Notes: generated by a model not told the origin, from the letters alone. Counted from the first letter of the stretch, positions 1 through 9,349 are shown. The stretch: DNA of 64,000 bases from TMED27 sp041397865 (GCA_041397865.1 JAWKVT010000001.1:744001-808000); one strand, 5' to 3'. Program-made: numbers and translations.

Positions 1-257
1 GCAATATTTGAAGTTTAGCGCGACCGAGAGGGATGCAACGGGAGAGCGGTAGTGTCTCCCTTGCCAAGATTGCGTTGGGCTATAAAATGGAACATTTTGT
101 AGTACAACGCACATCTTGCATAGTTCCTTAAGCTTCATTCTTTGCAACAATGGGGGTCGTTGGAAGGTCTTCAGCGCATGATTTGATCGCACATCTTTGG
201 TTCATTGAACCGACTGCAAGCAGGATCGGGTCATGCATGTTTCATTGATCTGAACAG

Positions 258-1242
258 ATGAAGGGGAATTGCAGCAATGTCCCGTATGCAAGAACAGATA
301 ACAAACAACCACCAAAAACCTTTGCGGGCATTGATGTTGGCAAAGATTACCTGGATATCTTTATCCACCCGATTGGGGTTCAAATGCAAATCAAAAACGA
401 CAAGAGTGCAATTAAGGCTCTATCAAAAGGCTTACCGAGCACGATATCGAGCTTGTTGCACTGGAAGCAACGAGCAAGTATCACAGGCTCACGCATCTCC
501 ATGTTGCATGATGCCGGAATTGTCGTTGCTGTCATCAATCCGTTCCGCTCACGGCAGTTTGCGGACAGCCTTTGGACGATTGGCAAAGACGGATACAATC
601 GACGCTAAATTCTGGCTTTGTTTGCTCAGCGCATGAACTGAACCTACATTACCGCCGGACACGCAATGCAGGGAACTTCGTGATCTCCAGACAGCGCGGC
701 GGCAAGTCCTAGATGAAATTTGCGACCTCAAACGCCAGTTGCACACAACAGATCATCCGCTTGCCGTGCGGCAAATCAAAGCTAGAATCGCCATGGGCGA
801 GCGGCACAAATCCGTTCTTGAAAAAGAAATCCACACCCTCATCGCGAGCCAGCCAGACCTAAAAACAAGTTCGACATCCTGACATCGATCTCCGGTATCG
901 GAAAAACGACAGCTAGCATCCTACTTGCCGATAGCGGAGCTGGGGCAGGTCAACGCCAAGGAAATAGCGGCACTTGCGGGCGTTGCGCCGATGAACTGGG
1001 ATAGCGGGATTAAAAACGGAAACCGCATGATCCGTGTGGCCGCAAGCACGTTCGCAATGCACTTTATATGTGTTCCATTACTTGCATTAGGCGATCGAAT
1101 TCTTTGGGCTCATTACAAAATTTGGTGCGGCGCGGGAAGAATCCAAAGTCATGCGCTCACGGCTGGTATGCGAAAAATGATTATCATCGCTAATACGTTG
1201 ATTGCTGAAAATCGCAAATGGCAGATTGAATGCCCTTGCTGA
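258..1242 (+). pseudogene. Decayed IS110-family transposase
   Basis: Pieces of one IS110-type transposase are spread over all three plus frames. The frame starting at 258 gives FAGIDVGKDYLDIFI, the first catalytic Asp of the DEDD (RuvC-like) domain, and later GIVVAVINPFRSRQFAD. Near 565 the homology jumps frame to GRLAKTDTIDAK. From 925 to 1242 comes the C-terminal IS116/IS110/IS902 domain (KEIAALAGVAPMNWDSG, then TAGMRKMIIIANTLI). Several frameshifts separate these parts, so no functional enzyme can be made. Bases 1-257 upstream hold no gene; they are probably flanking or IS end sequence, but I found no clear terminal repeats, which is normal for IS110. The remnant lies at the left of the island. 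Confidence 0.85.
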
Positions 1243-1425
1243 TAGATTATCGGCCGAAAGTCTCGCTTGAGCTATTTGAGGGCTCTGCTCGACTCGGCCT
1301 GAAGGCAATTTTTGCTTGACTGAAAACACAGATGCTTGCGTAAAACGGGAAGCAATGTAGGACAATAGCGTTTCGTATTACAAAAACGACATACGTTCAC
1401 ATAAGAACCAATACATTCGTTGCAA

Positions 1426-2943
1426 TCATTGGCCAAATACCAGATCAGTTTTGGATTGGATCACAGGTTGTTCAGTGGATTTTGCCGTTTTGTTTTTTAT
1501 GTCGTCGAGCAGAACCTGCGCCATTTGTTCCGCACGTTCCCATTGATCGAGCGAGGCAACGGCCATTTCCAGAGCGCCGCTTTTTTCATATGTATCACAC
1601 GCTCTGTCAAACATTTCTTCAATGCTGTCTATCTTGTTCGGATTGGCACCTTCTTCGCGCGCCTGAACCAGCAAGCGTTTAATCTCGACCAGATGTTGCA
1701 GTTCAGGCGGGGCGGTATCGTCAATCTCTGTGGGCAGGCGGGCTAACAGCCGGTCATTTTCAGGCTCTACATTGCCTCTAAGCCAATTCCAGAGACTGGT
1801 CGTTTCGCGCACAGCCACGTTCAGCGCGTCAGCAGCCTCATTGGAAACATAAACTGCACCATTTTTAATCGTTTCAAAATTATCGTAGACTTTTTCCGTG
1901 ATATAGCCAGCCGTTACGCCACCGCCGAGGCCGCCGATGACGCCGCCCACGGCAGCGCCCGCAACGGTTCCGATTACAGGGACAGCAGAACCAATAGCCG
2001 CACCTGCCGCTGCTCCGGCTGCGATCCCGGCCAGACTGCCGCCGTTCGACACCGTTTCGATGAGGCCCGAGCGTTTCATGGCCTCTGGATCATGTCGAAG
2101 TGCGGCTAACTGCGTTTCACCGTAAGGAACGGCGGCTTCATAAACGGCTTCTGCGGCTTGAGCGCTGTTTCCACCGGCGGCCAGCGTAAACGCGCCGGAT
2201 AACGTCCCAAAAGCCACTCCCGCAATAACACCGCCGTTTTTACCAAGGCGTCCGAATGTTTCAGCCATGCCTGCCATACGGTGATTGCGGTGTTCCACCA
2301 ACATAGCCTTACCGTTTTCATTCAATAATGAATCCAGATTATTTTTCTGTGCCGGGTCATGGAAAATTGCACGTTGCTCCTCTAAAAGTTCGTTACGCCT
2401 GATAATTTCACTTTCTGTAAGAGAACGGTTTTCCGCTTTAGCAGAACGGTCTATGGCTTGTCTTTCTTCATAAAGATGGTGTGAATTGTCACCCGCTATC
2501 GCCATGTCGTGCTGGTCAATGCGAAACTCTGCGATATGACCGTTTGGTAGTTGAACCTGCGTGTTGAGCGTTCGAAAATGCGTTTCAAGAGGTTCGGCAT
2601 AAAAATCCTTAACTTTGACAATACCCAAATTGTCTTGAAGATCAGAAATTTCATGACGAATAATTTGGATTTGCTCCGGTGTTTCGACAAGCAACCGTCC
2701 GCGCACCATATCTACGACTTTTGTATGATCGCCATCATAATCACCCGTGATTTTATCCTGAATGCGTTCCAAACCTTTTAATTCTGGGTGTTGAAACTCC
2801 ACACCGGCAAACTGATCGGGATATTTTTCTTGAAGATATTGAAGAAAGTTTTGACCAAATTCAGCAAAATCAGGCATGGCCTGACCTGCTTGGTCATAAA
2901 GCTGATTTAAATTCAGGTCAGGATTTTGCAATCCTTCTCCCAT
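1426..2943 (-). CDS. RelA/SpoT-fold nucleotidyltransferase with glycine-zipper segment
   Basis: 505-residue protein. Residues about 50-160 match the (p)ppGpp synthetase fold: basic residues in the R-x3-K region (R60, K64), the metal-binding Asp in VVDMVRGRL (D78, equivalent to D264 of streptococcal Rel), a KVKDFYAEP strand-loop, and the second acidic residue in AEFRIDQ (E139, equivalent to E323), followed by HHLYEE. The usual G-loop NGYxSLH is changed to THFRTLN, so the nucleotide or target specificity may differ. Residues about 300-345 are a Gly/Ala zipper that could insert in or cross a membrane. The C-terminal 150 residues are helical and charged. It is the last gene after a small gene and an HD hydrolase gene on the same strand, the layout expected for a toxic small alarmone synthetase (or tRNA-modifying toxSAS) with a neutralising hydrolase. 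The fold assignment is fairly sure; the toxin role is inferred. Confidence 0.7.
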   Translation of the reverse strand: MGEGLQNPDLNLNQLYDQAGQAMPDFAEFGQNFLQYLQEKYPDQFAGVEFQHPELKGLERIQDKITGDYDGDHTKVVDMVRGRLLVETPEQIQIIRHEISDLQDNLGIVKVKDFYAEPLETHFRTLNTQVQLPNGHIAEFRIDQHDMAIAGDNSHHLYEERQAIDRSAKAENRSLTESEIIRRNELLEEQRAIFHDPAQKNNLDSLLNENGKAMLVEHRNHRMAGMAETFGRLGKNGGVIAGVAFGTLSGAFTLAAGGNSAQAAEAVYEAAVPYGETQLAALRHDPEAMKRSGLIETVSNGGSLAGIAAGAAAGAAIGSAVPVIGTVAGAAVGGVIGGLGGGVTAGYITEKVYDNFETIKNGAVYVSNEAADALNVAVRETTSLWNWLRGNVEPENDRLLARLPTEIDDTAPPELQHLVEIKRLLVQAREEGANPNKIDSIEEMFDRACDTYEKSGALEMAVASLDQWERAEQMAQVLLDDIKNKTAKSTEQPVIQSKTDLVFGQ

Positions 2944-3011
2944 TCCACACTCCCTATTTTAGATCGCCTGTTTTTAGTTTTTTGATATTCAGGCGCTTCT
3001 TATACTTTTAC

Positions 3012-3251
3012 TCACTCAAGGCTTTTACCAAGCATAGATTCAGCTTTTTCACGGAACTGCTGCTCCGTTATTTTTTCAACCTCAAAACTTCTTTCTAACC
3101 GACTCAGGTAAGTTGCATCCTGTACCAGTTGGCCTTTTTCCCGATTTGGAACTTCTGCGCCCATCTTCATGCCTTTATCATTAAAAGCCACGCGCACAGG
3201 AACGCTTTCACCCAGTAAAAAATATTCATATGTCACTTTCGTTTCCTCCAT
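3012..3251 (-). CDS. Small protein between HD hydrolase and RelA/SpoT-like gene
   Basis: 79 residues, acidic and basic mixed, with no signal peptide or membrane segment. The N-terminal half looks like beta strands (VTYEYFLLGESVPVRVAF) and the C-terminal half like a charged helix ending in MLGKSLE. Its ATG lies one base after the stop of the HD hydrolase gene, so the two are translationally coupled, and the RelA/SpoT-like gene follows after 68 bases. I do not recognise the family. Its size and place suggest an accessory or antitoxin-like partner of the neighbouring enzymes, but nothing in the sequence proves that. Confidence 0.65.
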   Translation of the reverse strand: MEETKVTYEYFLLGESVPVRVAFNDKGMKMGAEVPNREKGQLVQDATYLSRLERSFEVEKITEQQFREKAESMLGKSLE

Positions 3252-3252
3252 T

Positions 3253-3837
3253 TTATTTCAGGGCCATATCCATGTTTTCGAGGTTAGGTGAGTTATCAAT
3301 TAATTCAAACACGCGATCTTTGTGAATACCAGTAGCTAAACATAACTTTTCAATAGAAGCCCGGTAACGCTCTCTCAAACGCTGCGCTTTTTCAGGATCA
3401 TGGGCCATAAGATTACGAACCCGTTCCGGGTGAAGGTTGTCCATATTGTCAGCAATTTTCAGAATCAATGCGCCTTGATGGCCCGATGCGATTAAATCGT
3501 CAATAACCTGACTGTATGGACGCTCGTCATTGTCCGGTTTTGAGACAAGGCTAACCATCGTAATGCAGTCTTCCGAATAGCCTTTTTGCCGCAAGAATGC
3601 TTCGTCAATACCGCAATCCTCAATTGTGTCATGCAAAAGTGCGGCCATAACAACATCATCACCGGCATGTGGAGCAATGATTTTCACATTTTGCGCAATC
3701 CTTTCGGGATGCAAAGCATATGGACGCCCAGAATGATCCGTTTGTCCCTCATGTAATTGCCGCATCAGTTTTAACGTATACCCAATATCGGGTTTCATAG
3801 CACCTGAGAACGTTCCTTTTGAATGTGTTACCCGCAT
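3253..3837 (-). CDS. HD-domain (p)ppGpp hydrolase-like protein (MESH1/SpoT-hydrolase type)
   Basis: 194 residues from the ATG at 3837, which is preceded by a good AAGGA site; a GTG 21 bases upstream is also open but poorly served. The protein is one compact HD domain of the SpoT hydrolase/MESH1 class: LHPERIA (H43), the HD pair in ALLHDTIED (H69, D70, then E73/D74) and the late Asp in LKIADNMDNLH (D130). All metal ligands known from MESH1 are present, so hydrolysis of a 3'-pyrophosphorylated nucleotide is plausible. No synthetase or regulatory TGS/ACT domain is attached. It starts the cassette that ends with the RelA/SpoT-fold protein, and stand-alone hydrolases of this kind are known antitoxins of small alarmone synthetase toxins. 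The role here is inferred from that context. Confidence 0.75.
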   Translation of the reverse strand: MRVTHSKGTFSGAMKPDIGYTLKLMRQLHEGQTDHSGRPYALHPERIAQNVKIIAPHAGDDVVMAALLHDTIEDCGIDEAFLRQKGYSEDCITMVSLVSKPDNDERPYSQVIDDLIASGHQGALILKIADNMDNLHPERVRNLMAHDPEKAQRLRERYRASIEKLCLATGIHKDRVFELIDNSPNLENMDMALK

Positions 3838-3998
3838 AATAGTCCTTCGATTTTCCACCTCAATATTCTAGCAATACACGGTTAAGATATTATAAACACT
3901 GAGAATTTGTAATACTTTTCATTAGGGAATGGCACATTTGCACGAGAATCAATATTTCGAGTATTTTCAGGCAGGCAGCGAGACCGATTTTGTGTTTA

Positions 3999-4625
3999 TT
4001 ATCCCGCATTGAGTAACAGCTCTTCATTGGTGTTGGTATATTGCGAAAGAGCGCGGTACACGGTACGTGGAGAAACGCCGAATTCGTCCGCAATCTGTGC
4101 CGTGGTTCTACCGGATTGATGCTGTAACAGATTTTGCGCATGAACGATCTGGCAAGTTGACAATTTCCTCGGCCTGCCGATTTGTACGCCGCGTTTTCTG
4201 GCAGCTTCCATTCCGGCCTTGGTGCGTTCCCGAATGAGATTACGCTCCAGTTCTGAAAACGCATGACGTATCTGGTACATGCATTTTCCCATAGCGGTTG
4301 TCGTGTCGATATTTTCGGTCAAACACCTGAATGCAATATCGCGGTTTTCAAATACCTCAAGAATATCCAGCGCGTTTTTGAGCGAACGAAAAGCGCGATC
4401 CATTTTCCAGACAACAAAAACGTCACCTGCCTGCAAACTGGATAATGCTTGTTCAAAACCGGGCCGCTGTTTGGCGGTGGCCGATACACCTCGATCTTCA
4501 AAAATGGCGCTGCATCCGGCCAGCTTCAAAGCATTGAGTTGAAGATCAAGATGTTGATCTTCCGTTGAAACGCGGGCGTAGCCGATGGTGCGGCCAGAAT
4601 TTTCCAATATGTGCTGTGCGTACAT
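3999..4625 (-). CDS. Tn3-type serine resolvase/DNA invertase
   Basis: 208 residues with the full small serine recombinase layout. The catalytic serine is S20 in GYARVSTEDQ. An Arg-rich active-site region follows (WKMDRAFRSLKNALDIL), then the long E-helix (MGKCMYQIRHAFSELERNLIRERTKAGMEAAR), and a C-terminal helix-turn-helix (TTAQIADEFGVSPRTVYRAL) for site binding. It should resolve or invert DNA between short sites as a dimer or tetramer. It stands alone between the RelA/SpoT cassette and a divergent secreted protein; no Tn3 transposase is near, so it is either a remnant of a transposon or a dimer/cointegrate resolution gene of the island. Function by family is sure; its target sites were not identified. 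Confidence 0.92.
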   Translation of the reverse strand: MYAQHILENSGRTIGYARVSTEDQHLDLQLNALKLAGCSAIFEDRGVSATAKQRPGFEQALSSLQAGDVFVVWKMDRAFRSLKNALDILEVFENRDIAFRCLTENIDTTTAMGKCMYQIRHAFSELERNLIRERTKAGMEAARKRGVQIGRPRKLSTCQIVHAQNLLQHQSGRTTAQIADEFGVSPRTVYRALSQYTNTNEELLLNAG

Positions 4626-4759
4626 TTCAATCCTTTAGTGATAGACAAAAAGGAACCATTTTGTCACAATTCACATATTGCATTGCGGATAAAAAAAACA
4701 GCCCGTATCCGGGTGTGTTTATGCCGCCATTTTCCATTTTTTATTGATTGAGGACAATT

Positions 4760-5224
4760 ATGAAGGTAAGTCAGAAGGGTTCCCTTTTGTCACAGCACAA
4801 GATACTGAAAAACATAGTTTTTCTGAGTGTTTTGGTTGTGATTTCCGGGGGCAAGATTGCGTTGGCACAGGATCAGTTGTTATCAGCTAAAGATGACTAT
4901 ATAACTTGCTGGAAACAGCCTTGTGTATTGGTTGCTGGTAGTGAGTGGTCAGAAAAAAATCCAAACGGTGTTGGAATAGCTGTTCGCATGGGAACACAGC
5001 CGGTCGTTACGGATAATCAAATCAAAACCGTCCTCACTCGAGATTTTAAAAAATATGGTATGACAAACATTAAATTCTTCTTTGAACAAAATGATGCGCC
5101 AGCTTCCGGTATAACCTTCCATATTCGCGGCGGAACAGAAGGAATATTCTTAATCGACGATGTGCGCGAACAAGTAGCGAGTATTGCCAAACGGGCAGCT
5201 AATACAAATCCGGTATTTCAGTAG
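4760..5224 (+). CDS. Secreted protein of unknown function
   Basis: 154 residues starting at the ATG at 4760, which has AGGAC nine bases before it; an in-frame TTG at 4748 is less likely. Residues about 18-38 (IVFLSVLVVISGGKIALAQ) form a signal peptide with an AxA-like cleavage site. The mature part has two close cysteines (TCWKQPCVLV) that may form a disulfide, and mixed alpha/beta sequence. I do not recognise the family. Its stop codon is adjacent to the stop region of the convergent coiled-coil gene (5225-6022). A periplasmic role, perhaps linked to conjugation or to the island's cell-envelope proteins, is only a guess. Confidence 0.7.
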   Translation: MKVSQKGSLLSQHKILKNIVFLSVLVVISGGKIALAQDQLLSAKDDYITCWKQPCVLVAGSEWSEKNPNGVGIAVRMGTQPVVTDNQIKTVLTRDFKKYGMTNIKFFFEQNDAPASGITFHIRGGTEGIFLIDDVREQVASIAKRAANTNPVFQ

Positions 5225-6022
5225 CTATGACGTAAATTTAAGTGCTGTATCGGATGATCTGGCCTGCAAAACCGCTTCATCATACTGACCATCAACATCA
5301 TCACGAATTGATTCTTGAGAATTCTTTTTCTGGGTTAGCCGGTCTGCATAAGTCATTTCTTCGATGTAACCACGGTCTTTCATTGCATCAAGGATTTTCT
5401 CCCGGCGCTGCGGGCTGGTGTTATCGTCTTCCAGTTCTGCAACAGCCGCTTTGGCATTGTTCAGATGAAATTGCTTCTGCGCCCATTCTGCGTAGTCGCC
5501 ATATTTCGGATCGTCTTTGTATTTGTCTTTAATCGTACCGTCAGGATTGAGCATTTCGTTGATAAGATGTTGTTCCAGCCGTTTGCGGTAAGTTTTAATA
5601 TCTTCACCGGTTTCCTGCTGCGGAATATCATCCTCACCCAATATTTTAAGCGCCAGTTTTTCCCGCCATGCATCGCCATCACGTTTCTGGAATGAGTCTT
5701 CCAGCGCCTTGACGCGGGCTTTCATTTGCTCGATATCCGCGCGGATTTGCTCAACCAGTTCTATGATCTGCGCCGTTCTGCGTTCCTTGGCTTGACGGCT
5801 TTCGGCCTGTTTGGAGGCAGTGTTGCTGGCAACAGCGCCGCGCTCCATAACACCGCTGACGGAATCACTGAGCTGGCCTTGCAGGATATAGGTTTCTTTT
5901 TCGGATAATTCATGTTGGCGCAACCGGTTATAATCCTCGTCCGGCAAACATGTATCGCATTGAATGAAGGTATGCTTTAACCCGCCGGGAATTTTCAATT
6001 CCGTATCAGTCGGCTTAACCAT
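5225..6022 (-). CDS. Coiled-coil protein, unknown function
   Basis: 265 residues, cytosolic, very rich in Glu, Lys, Gln and Asp. Residues about 80-115 (the segment containing IIELVEQIRADIEQMKARVKALEDSF) form a clear coiled coil. A CDTC pair lies near residue 23-26. The rest is hydrophilic and probably helical. Its ATG overlaps the stop codon of an upstream 43-codon gene (ATGGTTAA arrangement), so the two are translationally coupled. I do not recognise a family. In the island context it may be a structural or regulatory accessory protein. Confidence 0.65.
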   Translation of the reverse strand: MVKPTDTELKIPGGLKHTFIQCDTCLPDEDYNRLRQHELSEKETYILQGQLSDSVSGVMERGAVASNTASKQAESRQAKERRTAQIIELVEQIRADIEQMKARVKALEDSFQKRDGDAWREKLALKILGEDDIPQQETGEDIKTYRKRLEQHLINEMLNPDGTIKDKYKDDPKYGDYAEWAQKQFHLNNAKAAVAELEDDNTSPQRREKILDAMKDRGYIEEMTYADRLTQKKNSQESIRDDVDGQYDEAVLQARSSDTALKFTS

Positions 6023-6146
6023 CGGCGGCCCCGCGTTGAAACGGCGCTGCCGAAACAGCTCGGTATTCTACGCTATACCGAGGATTGAGAATAACAGCAT
6101 TATCCTCAATCACTGTTGATGAAATATCAGGCACACCGCGCCCCAT
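6015..6146 (-). CDS. 43-residue small protein coupled to the coiled-coil gene
   Basis: ATG at 6146 is preceded by a strong GGGAGG ribosome site at normal distance. The frame runs 43 codons (beginning MGRGVPDISSTVIED, ending QRGAADG) and its TAA lies inside the first codons of the next gene, whose ATG is at 6022. The overlap and the good ribosome site make it a believable real gene and the first of a two-gene unit, or a leader whose translation feeds the larger protein. No known domain; function unknown. Confidence 0.5.
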   Translation of the reverse strand: MGRGVPDISSTVIEDNAVILNPRYSVEYRAVSAAPFQRGAADG

Positions 6147-6265
6147 TGTCCCGCCTCCCGTTTCGTATTGGCTTGAAAGCGTTATTACGCGCGCAAAATC
6201 GCACTTCTACCTTAACAGGGACAGATTAATAAATGGTTAATTCAGGTTCTATCAAAGCTGAAATG

Positions 6266-9200
6266 TTAATTCTTTTCGCCATGTTCGGTTAACAATTTAA
6301 CTATTCTTTCTTGCCCTTTTTCTCTTGCAATAGATAAAGCTGTTTGACCGTTGTTATCGGTGACATCAGCTCGTGCTTTGCGTTCCAACAGCAATTTAAC
6401 AACTTCGATGTGGTAATTGTCTGCACTGACCCAGTGAAGTGCTGTTGCACCATCTTTATCGGCAACATGAATAATCTTCGTGTCCTTATCAAGCAACAGC
6501 CTGGCAACATCAACTTGACAGTAGAAGCAAGCCCAATGAAGTGCTGTTGCACCATCTTTATCGGCAACATTGATAATCTTCGTGTCCTTTTCAAGCAATA
6601 ACCTGACAACATCAATATGACCTTTAACGCTAGCCCAATGAAGTGCCGTAAAACCTCGAAGGTCGGCAGCATGAATAGCCTTTTTGTCTTTTTCAAGTAA
6701 AAGTCTGGCAACGTCAACGTGGCCGCAGATGCTTGCTTTTGTAAGAGCTGTATGACCACTGTAAGTGGCAACATGAATAATCTTTCTATCTTTTTCAAGA
6801 AATAGTCTTACAACATCAATATGGCCGTCAGTGCTAGCCCAGTGAAGTGCCGTCGCGCCTTGTTCGTCGGTAATATGAATAATCCGTGCATCTTTTTCTA
6901 TCAACACCTCGATAACACCAGTATTGCCTTTAATGCTGGCCCAGTGGAGTGCTGTCGCGCCATCACTATCGCTAGCATAAATAATCTTTGCATCTTTCCC
7001 AAGCAACAATCTAACAACACCAACATGGTTATTTAAACTAGCCCAGTGAAGTGCCGTTGCGCCTTCTTCGTCGGTAATATGAATATTTGCTCCTGCATTT
7101 AGGAGATATCTTGCAATTTCAGTCTGCCCGTATAAGCTTGCAACCATTAGTGAATTTTGACAACCACCAGAAACTGTTTCTTCAATGTCTGCTCCATGAT
7201 CTATAAGTGCTTTGGCCATTTCATCCAATCCATAAGCAATCGCAATTATAAAGGGCGTATCGCAATCTACATCGCTCTCTGTAAGCCGAACAAATAACGT
7301 AGCCATTTCCTCAGAGAAATTGGGAATCTTTTTTGTCAGTTCGCATGTTAATTCGAAATGCCGCATGGAAAAAATAACTGAGTCATATAAAAGGCTGGAA
7401 TTTTGAGCGCGGTAGAGAACAGCGGAATCAGCTTGGCCTAGTAGAGAAACTAATTTCTCATTAGGTAATTTATCTTTAATTGCACCAATAATATCTATGA
7501 TTGCAGCGGCCAAAGCCCATCTAATTGGCTCAACATCTTCAAAATTTGAAGGATGCATAAAATCAAGAAGTGTATTCCATAGTTCTTGCGTTTCTTTCAG
7601 ACAAAGGTGATCATTGAGCAAGTTTCGTGTTAGGTGTTGAATGAATTCAATAAATGATATGGCGTCCTCTGTCTGTGTATCTTCATCTCCAGCTATGAAA
7701 ATCTGCCGAAATTCGCCCAGGTATTCAGGGGCATCTTCAAGGTATTGAAGATATTTTAGAAAGAAGCTTTCGCCTATAATGTCCGGTTCAAAAGGTTTTA
7801 ATAAGATTGCGTTGTCATCGGTAATAACCTTCTGACAGATTTTTTTGATATCACCAAAATGCTTAGGCTGAGAATTACAGTTACCTGCTACTTTAATGAG
7901 GTCTTTGTAGGCAACACCGCGCCGCGCTGTTGCCACGGCAATAAAATGTGATGCCCACCTTCCATTCAAACCCAAGCCCTCATATTCCCACGGTAAACGC
8001 TTCTCTCCTGAGAGATAATAATTTATTAATTCACGTCGATTCCATATTTCAAAATCTTTACCTGAATTAACCGCATCGGCTACAAGTGCTGCAAATAGGG
8101 GGCGATATGCACCTTCCGTATTTAAAAGATATTCATGAGCTTCCTCAATTTGGCTGCTTTCTATATCTATACCAGTTCGATTAGCAATGATTGATTTAAT
8201 GATTGTTTCTTGATCTTCTGTTACCTCCAAATTAAGCGATTCTAACTTAAAAAAATATTCTTCATTACGATTATGGCTTGATCCGTCACCGGAAAAACCC
8301 CAGCGTTTGTCACTGTGTAATGGCTCAGAAAATACATGGTCGATGAGGAGCAGTCTAATCTTTGGGACAGCCGGGTCTAAACGGTGAGCCATCAATTTTA
8401 AAACCACTTCTTCAAAGCCATACAGGTAATCAATGATAATCAGCGTTGGTTTATCCGGTGTCCAATACACCCATTTTTCCGGCTCGGCACGATCTTCTTT
8501 ATGCAGAACGCGGCAATCCCAAGTTTTTAGTTTCGGCGAATCGTATGCCCACTGAATGGCCAACCGCGTTTTTCCCGAGCCGGAAGGCCCGGAAATGGCC
8601 CAAATTTTAAATTGACCATCAGCCTCGATAAATTTATCGAGTAACTCACGTTCATCATCCCGGCGAACAAGTGGAAGTTCATCAAAATTATAGGGATCGA
8701 GCCATTTTTCTTTGCCTATGGTAGGCTCAATTTTGTGTCTTGTTTCAGCAATTGTTTGCTCTGAAGACCGTGCTTGCTTAACTTCCGCAGGTGGCTGTGA
8801 TGGCTTTGAATGAAGTTGCTTAATTAAATCAGGTGCCTCACGAATAAAATCTTTGATGGTCTTTTCATATTCAGAATGTAATAGAAGCCGTATTTTTTTA
8901 TCCTCACTTTCACAATCTTTAAGAAATTCCGCCAATAAGTGGATAAGTGCCACATCTAAAGATTTGGCAGCAGTCTCTATTCCAATTTTCACTATTCCAG
9001 ACTGTATATTTCTATATCTTCCTTGACGAAAAACTTCAGCTAGGCCAGCAGTTCTTTCATTTAATTCATCTCGGAAATTTTTTTTGCGTTCTTTCGCCTT
9101 CGTTTTACTCAGAAATTTACGATACTTACCTTCACTCACCCACTTCATTAAAAAATCGAAAAGATGAATGAAATCAAGCCGTGAGTAGGATTTGTACTCG

Positions 9201-9349
9201 CGGTGCTTTAGATTAGGAACATTTTTCCCATCCTTTATTACCCAATCACGCACACCGCATTTCGTGATTTCTTCAAAAAGTCTTCGGTAGTTTTTATCTT
9301 TAATAGATTCAGCTTTGTATTTATTAACTGCCTTATTTTCGTCTTCCAC
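6266..9349 (-). CDS. STAND-like P-loop NTPase with C-terminal ankyrin repeats
   Basis: 1027 residues from a GTG start at 9349. Three parts can be seen. Residues 1-215 are a charged helical N-terminal region, a possible effector or adaptor with no catalytic motif that I recognise. Residues about 220-560 are an AAA/STAND-type NTPase: LVRRDDERELL just before the core, Walker A GPSGSGKT (254-261), Walker B LIIIDY (303-308), and a winged-helix-like stretch. Residues about 690-1025 hold about ten ankyrin repeats. Seven consecutive ones keep a 34-residue period with the motif GATALHWAS. NTPases with repeat sensors on mobile islands are often antiphage (Avs/NLR-like) proteins, so defence or signalling is a fair inference. 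A 106-residue gene lies 92 bases upstream on the same strand. The gene is more AT-rich than the chromosomal genes at the right. Confidence 0.8.
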   Translation of the reverse strand: MEDENKAVNKYKAESIKDKNYRRLFEEITKCGVRDWVIKDGKNVPNLKHREYKSYSRLDFIHLFDFLMKWVSEGKYRKFLSKTKAKERKKNFRDELNERTAGLAEVFRQGRYRNIQSGIVKIGIETAAKSLDVALIHLLAEFLKDCESEDKKIRLLLHSEYEKTIKDFIREAPDLIKQLHSKPSQPPAEVKQARSSEQTIAETRHKIEPTIGKEKWLDPYNFDELPLVRRDDERELLDKFIEADGQFKIWAISGPSGSGKTRLAIQWAYDSPKLKTWDCRVLHKEDRAEPEKWVYWTPDKPTLIIIDYLYGFEEVVLKLMAHRLDPAVPKIRLLLIDHVFSEPLHSDKRWGFSGDGSSHNRNEEYFFKLESLNLEVTEDQETIIKSIIANRTGIDIESSQIEEAHEYLLNTEGAYRPLFAALVADAVNSGKDFEIWNRRELINYYLSGEKRLPWEYEGLGLNGRWASHFIAVATARRGVAYKDLIKVAGNCNSQPKHFGDIKKICQKVITDDNAILLKPFEPDIIGESFFLKYLQYLEDAPEYLGEFRQIFIAGDEDTQTEDAISFIEFIQHLTRNLLNDHLCLKETQELWNTLLDFMHPSNFEDVEPIRWALAAAIIDIIGAIKDKLPNEKLVSLLGQADSAVLYRAQNSSLLYDSVIFSMRHFELTCELTKKIPNFSEEMATLFVRLTESDVDCDTPFIIAIAYGLDEMAKALIDHGADIEETVSGGCQNSLMVASLYGQTEIARYLLNAGANIHITDEEGATALHWASLNNHVGVVRLLLGKDAKIIYASDSDGATALHWASIKGNTGVIEVLIEKDARIIHITDEQGATALHWASTDGHIDVVRLFLEKDRKIIHVATYSGHTALTKASICGHVDVARLLLEKDKKAIHAADLRGFTALHWASVKGHIDVVRLLLEKDTKIINVADKDGATALHWACFYCQVDVARLLLDKDTKIIHVADKDGATALHWVSADNYHIEVVKLLLERKARADVTDNNGQTALSIAREKGQERIVKLLTEHGEKN
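6300..7110 (-). repeat. 102-bp coding repeats of the ankyrin region
   Basis: On the plus strand the words CCAGTGAAGTGC, CCCAATGAAGTGC and GTGCTGTTGCACCATCTTTATC return every 102 bases. They are the DNA counterpart of the 34-residue ankyrin repeats. Some neighbouring units (near 6430 and 6540) are almost identical, which points to recent duplication or gene conversion within the array. Such arrays can gain or lose whole units. Confidence 0.8.

Noticed and set aside
1..257. Left end as second attachment site copy of the island
   Set aside because: No match to the 3' part of the tRNA-Leu gene could be seen; the true left end probably lies outside.
6300..7110. Regular 102-bp spacing looks like a repeat array of CRISPR type
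   Set aside because: The units are coding ankyrin repeats in one open frame without unique spacers between constant repeats.
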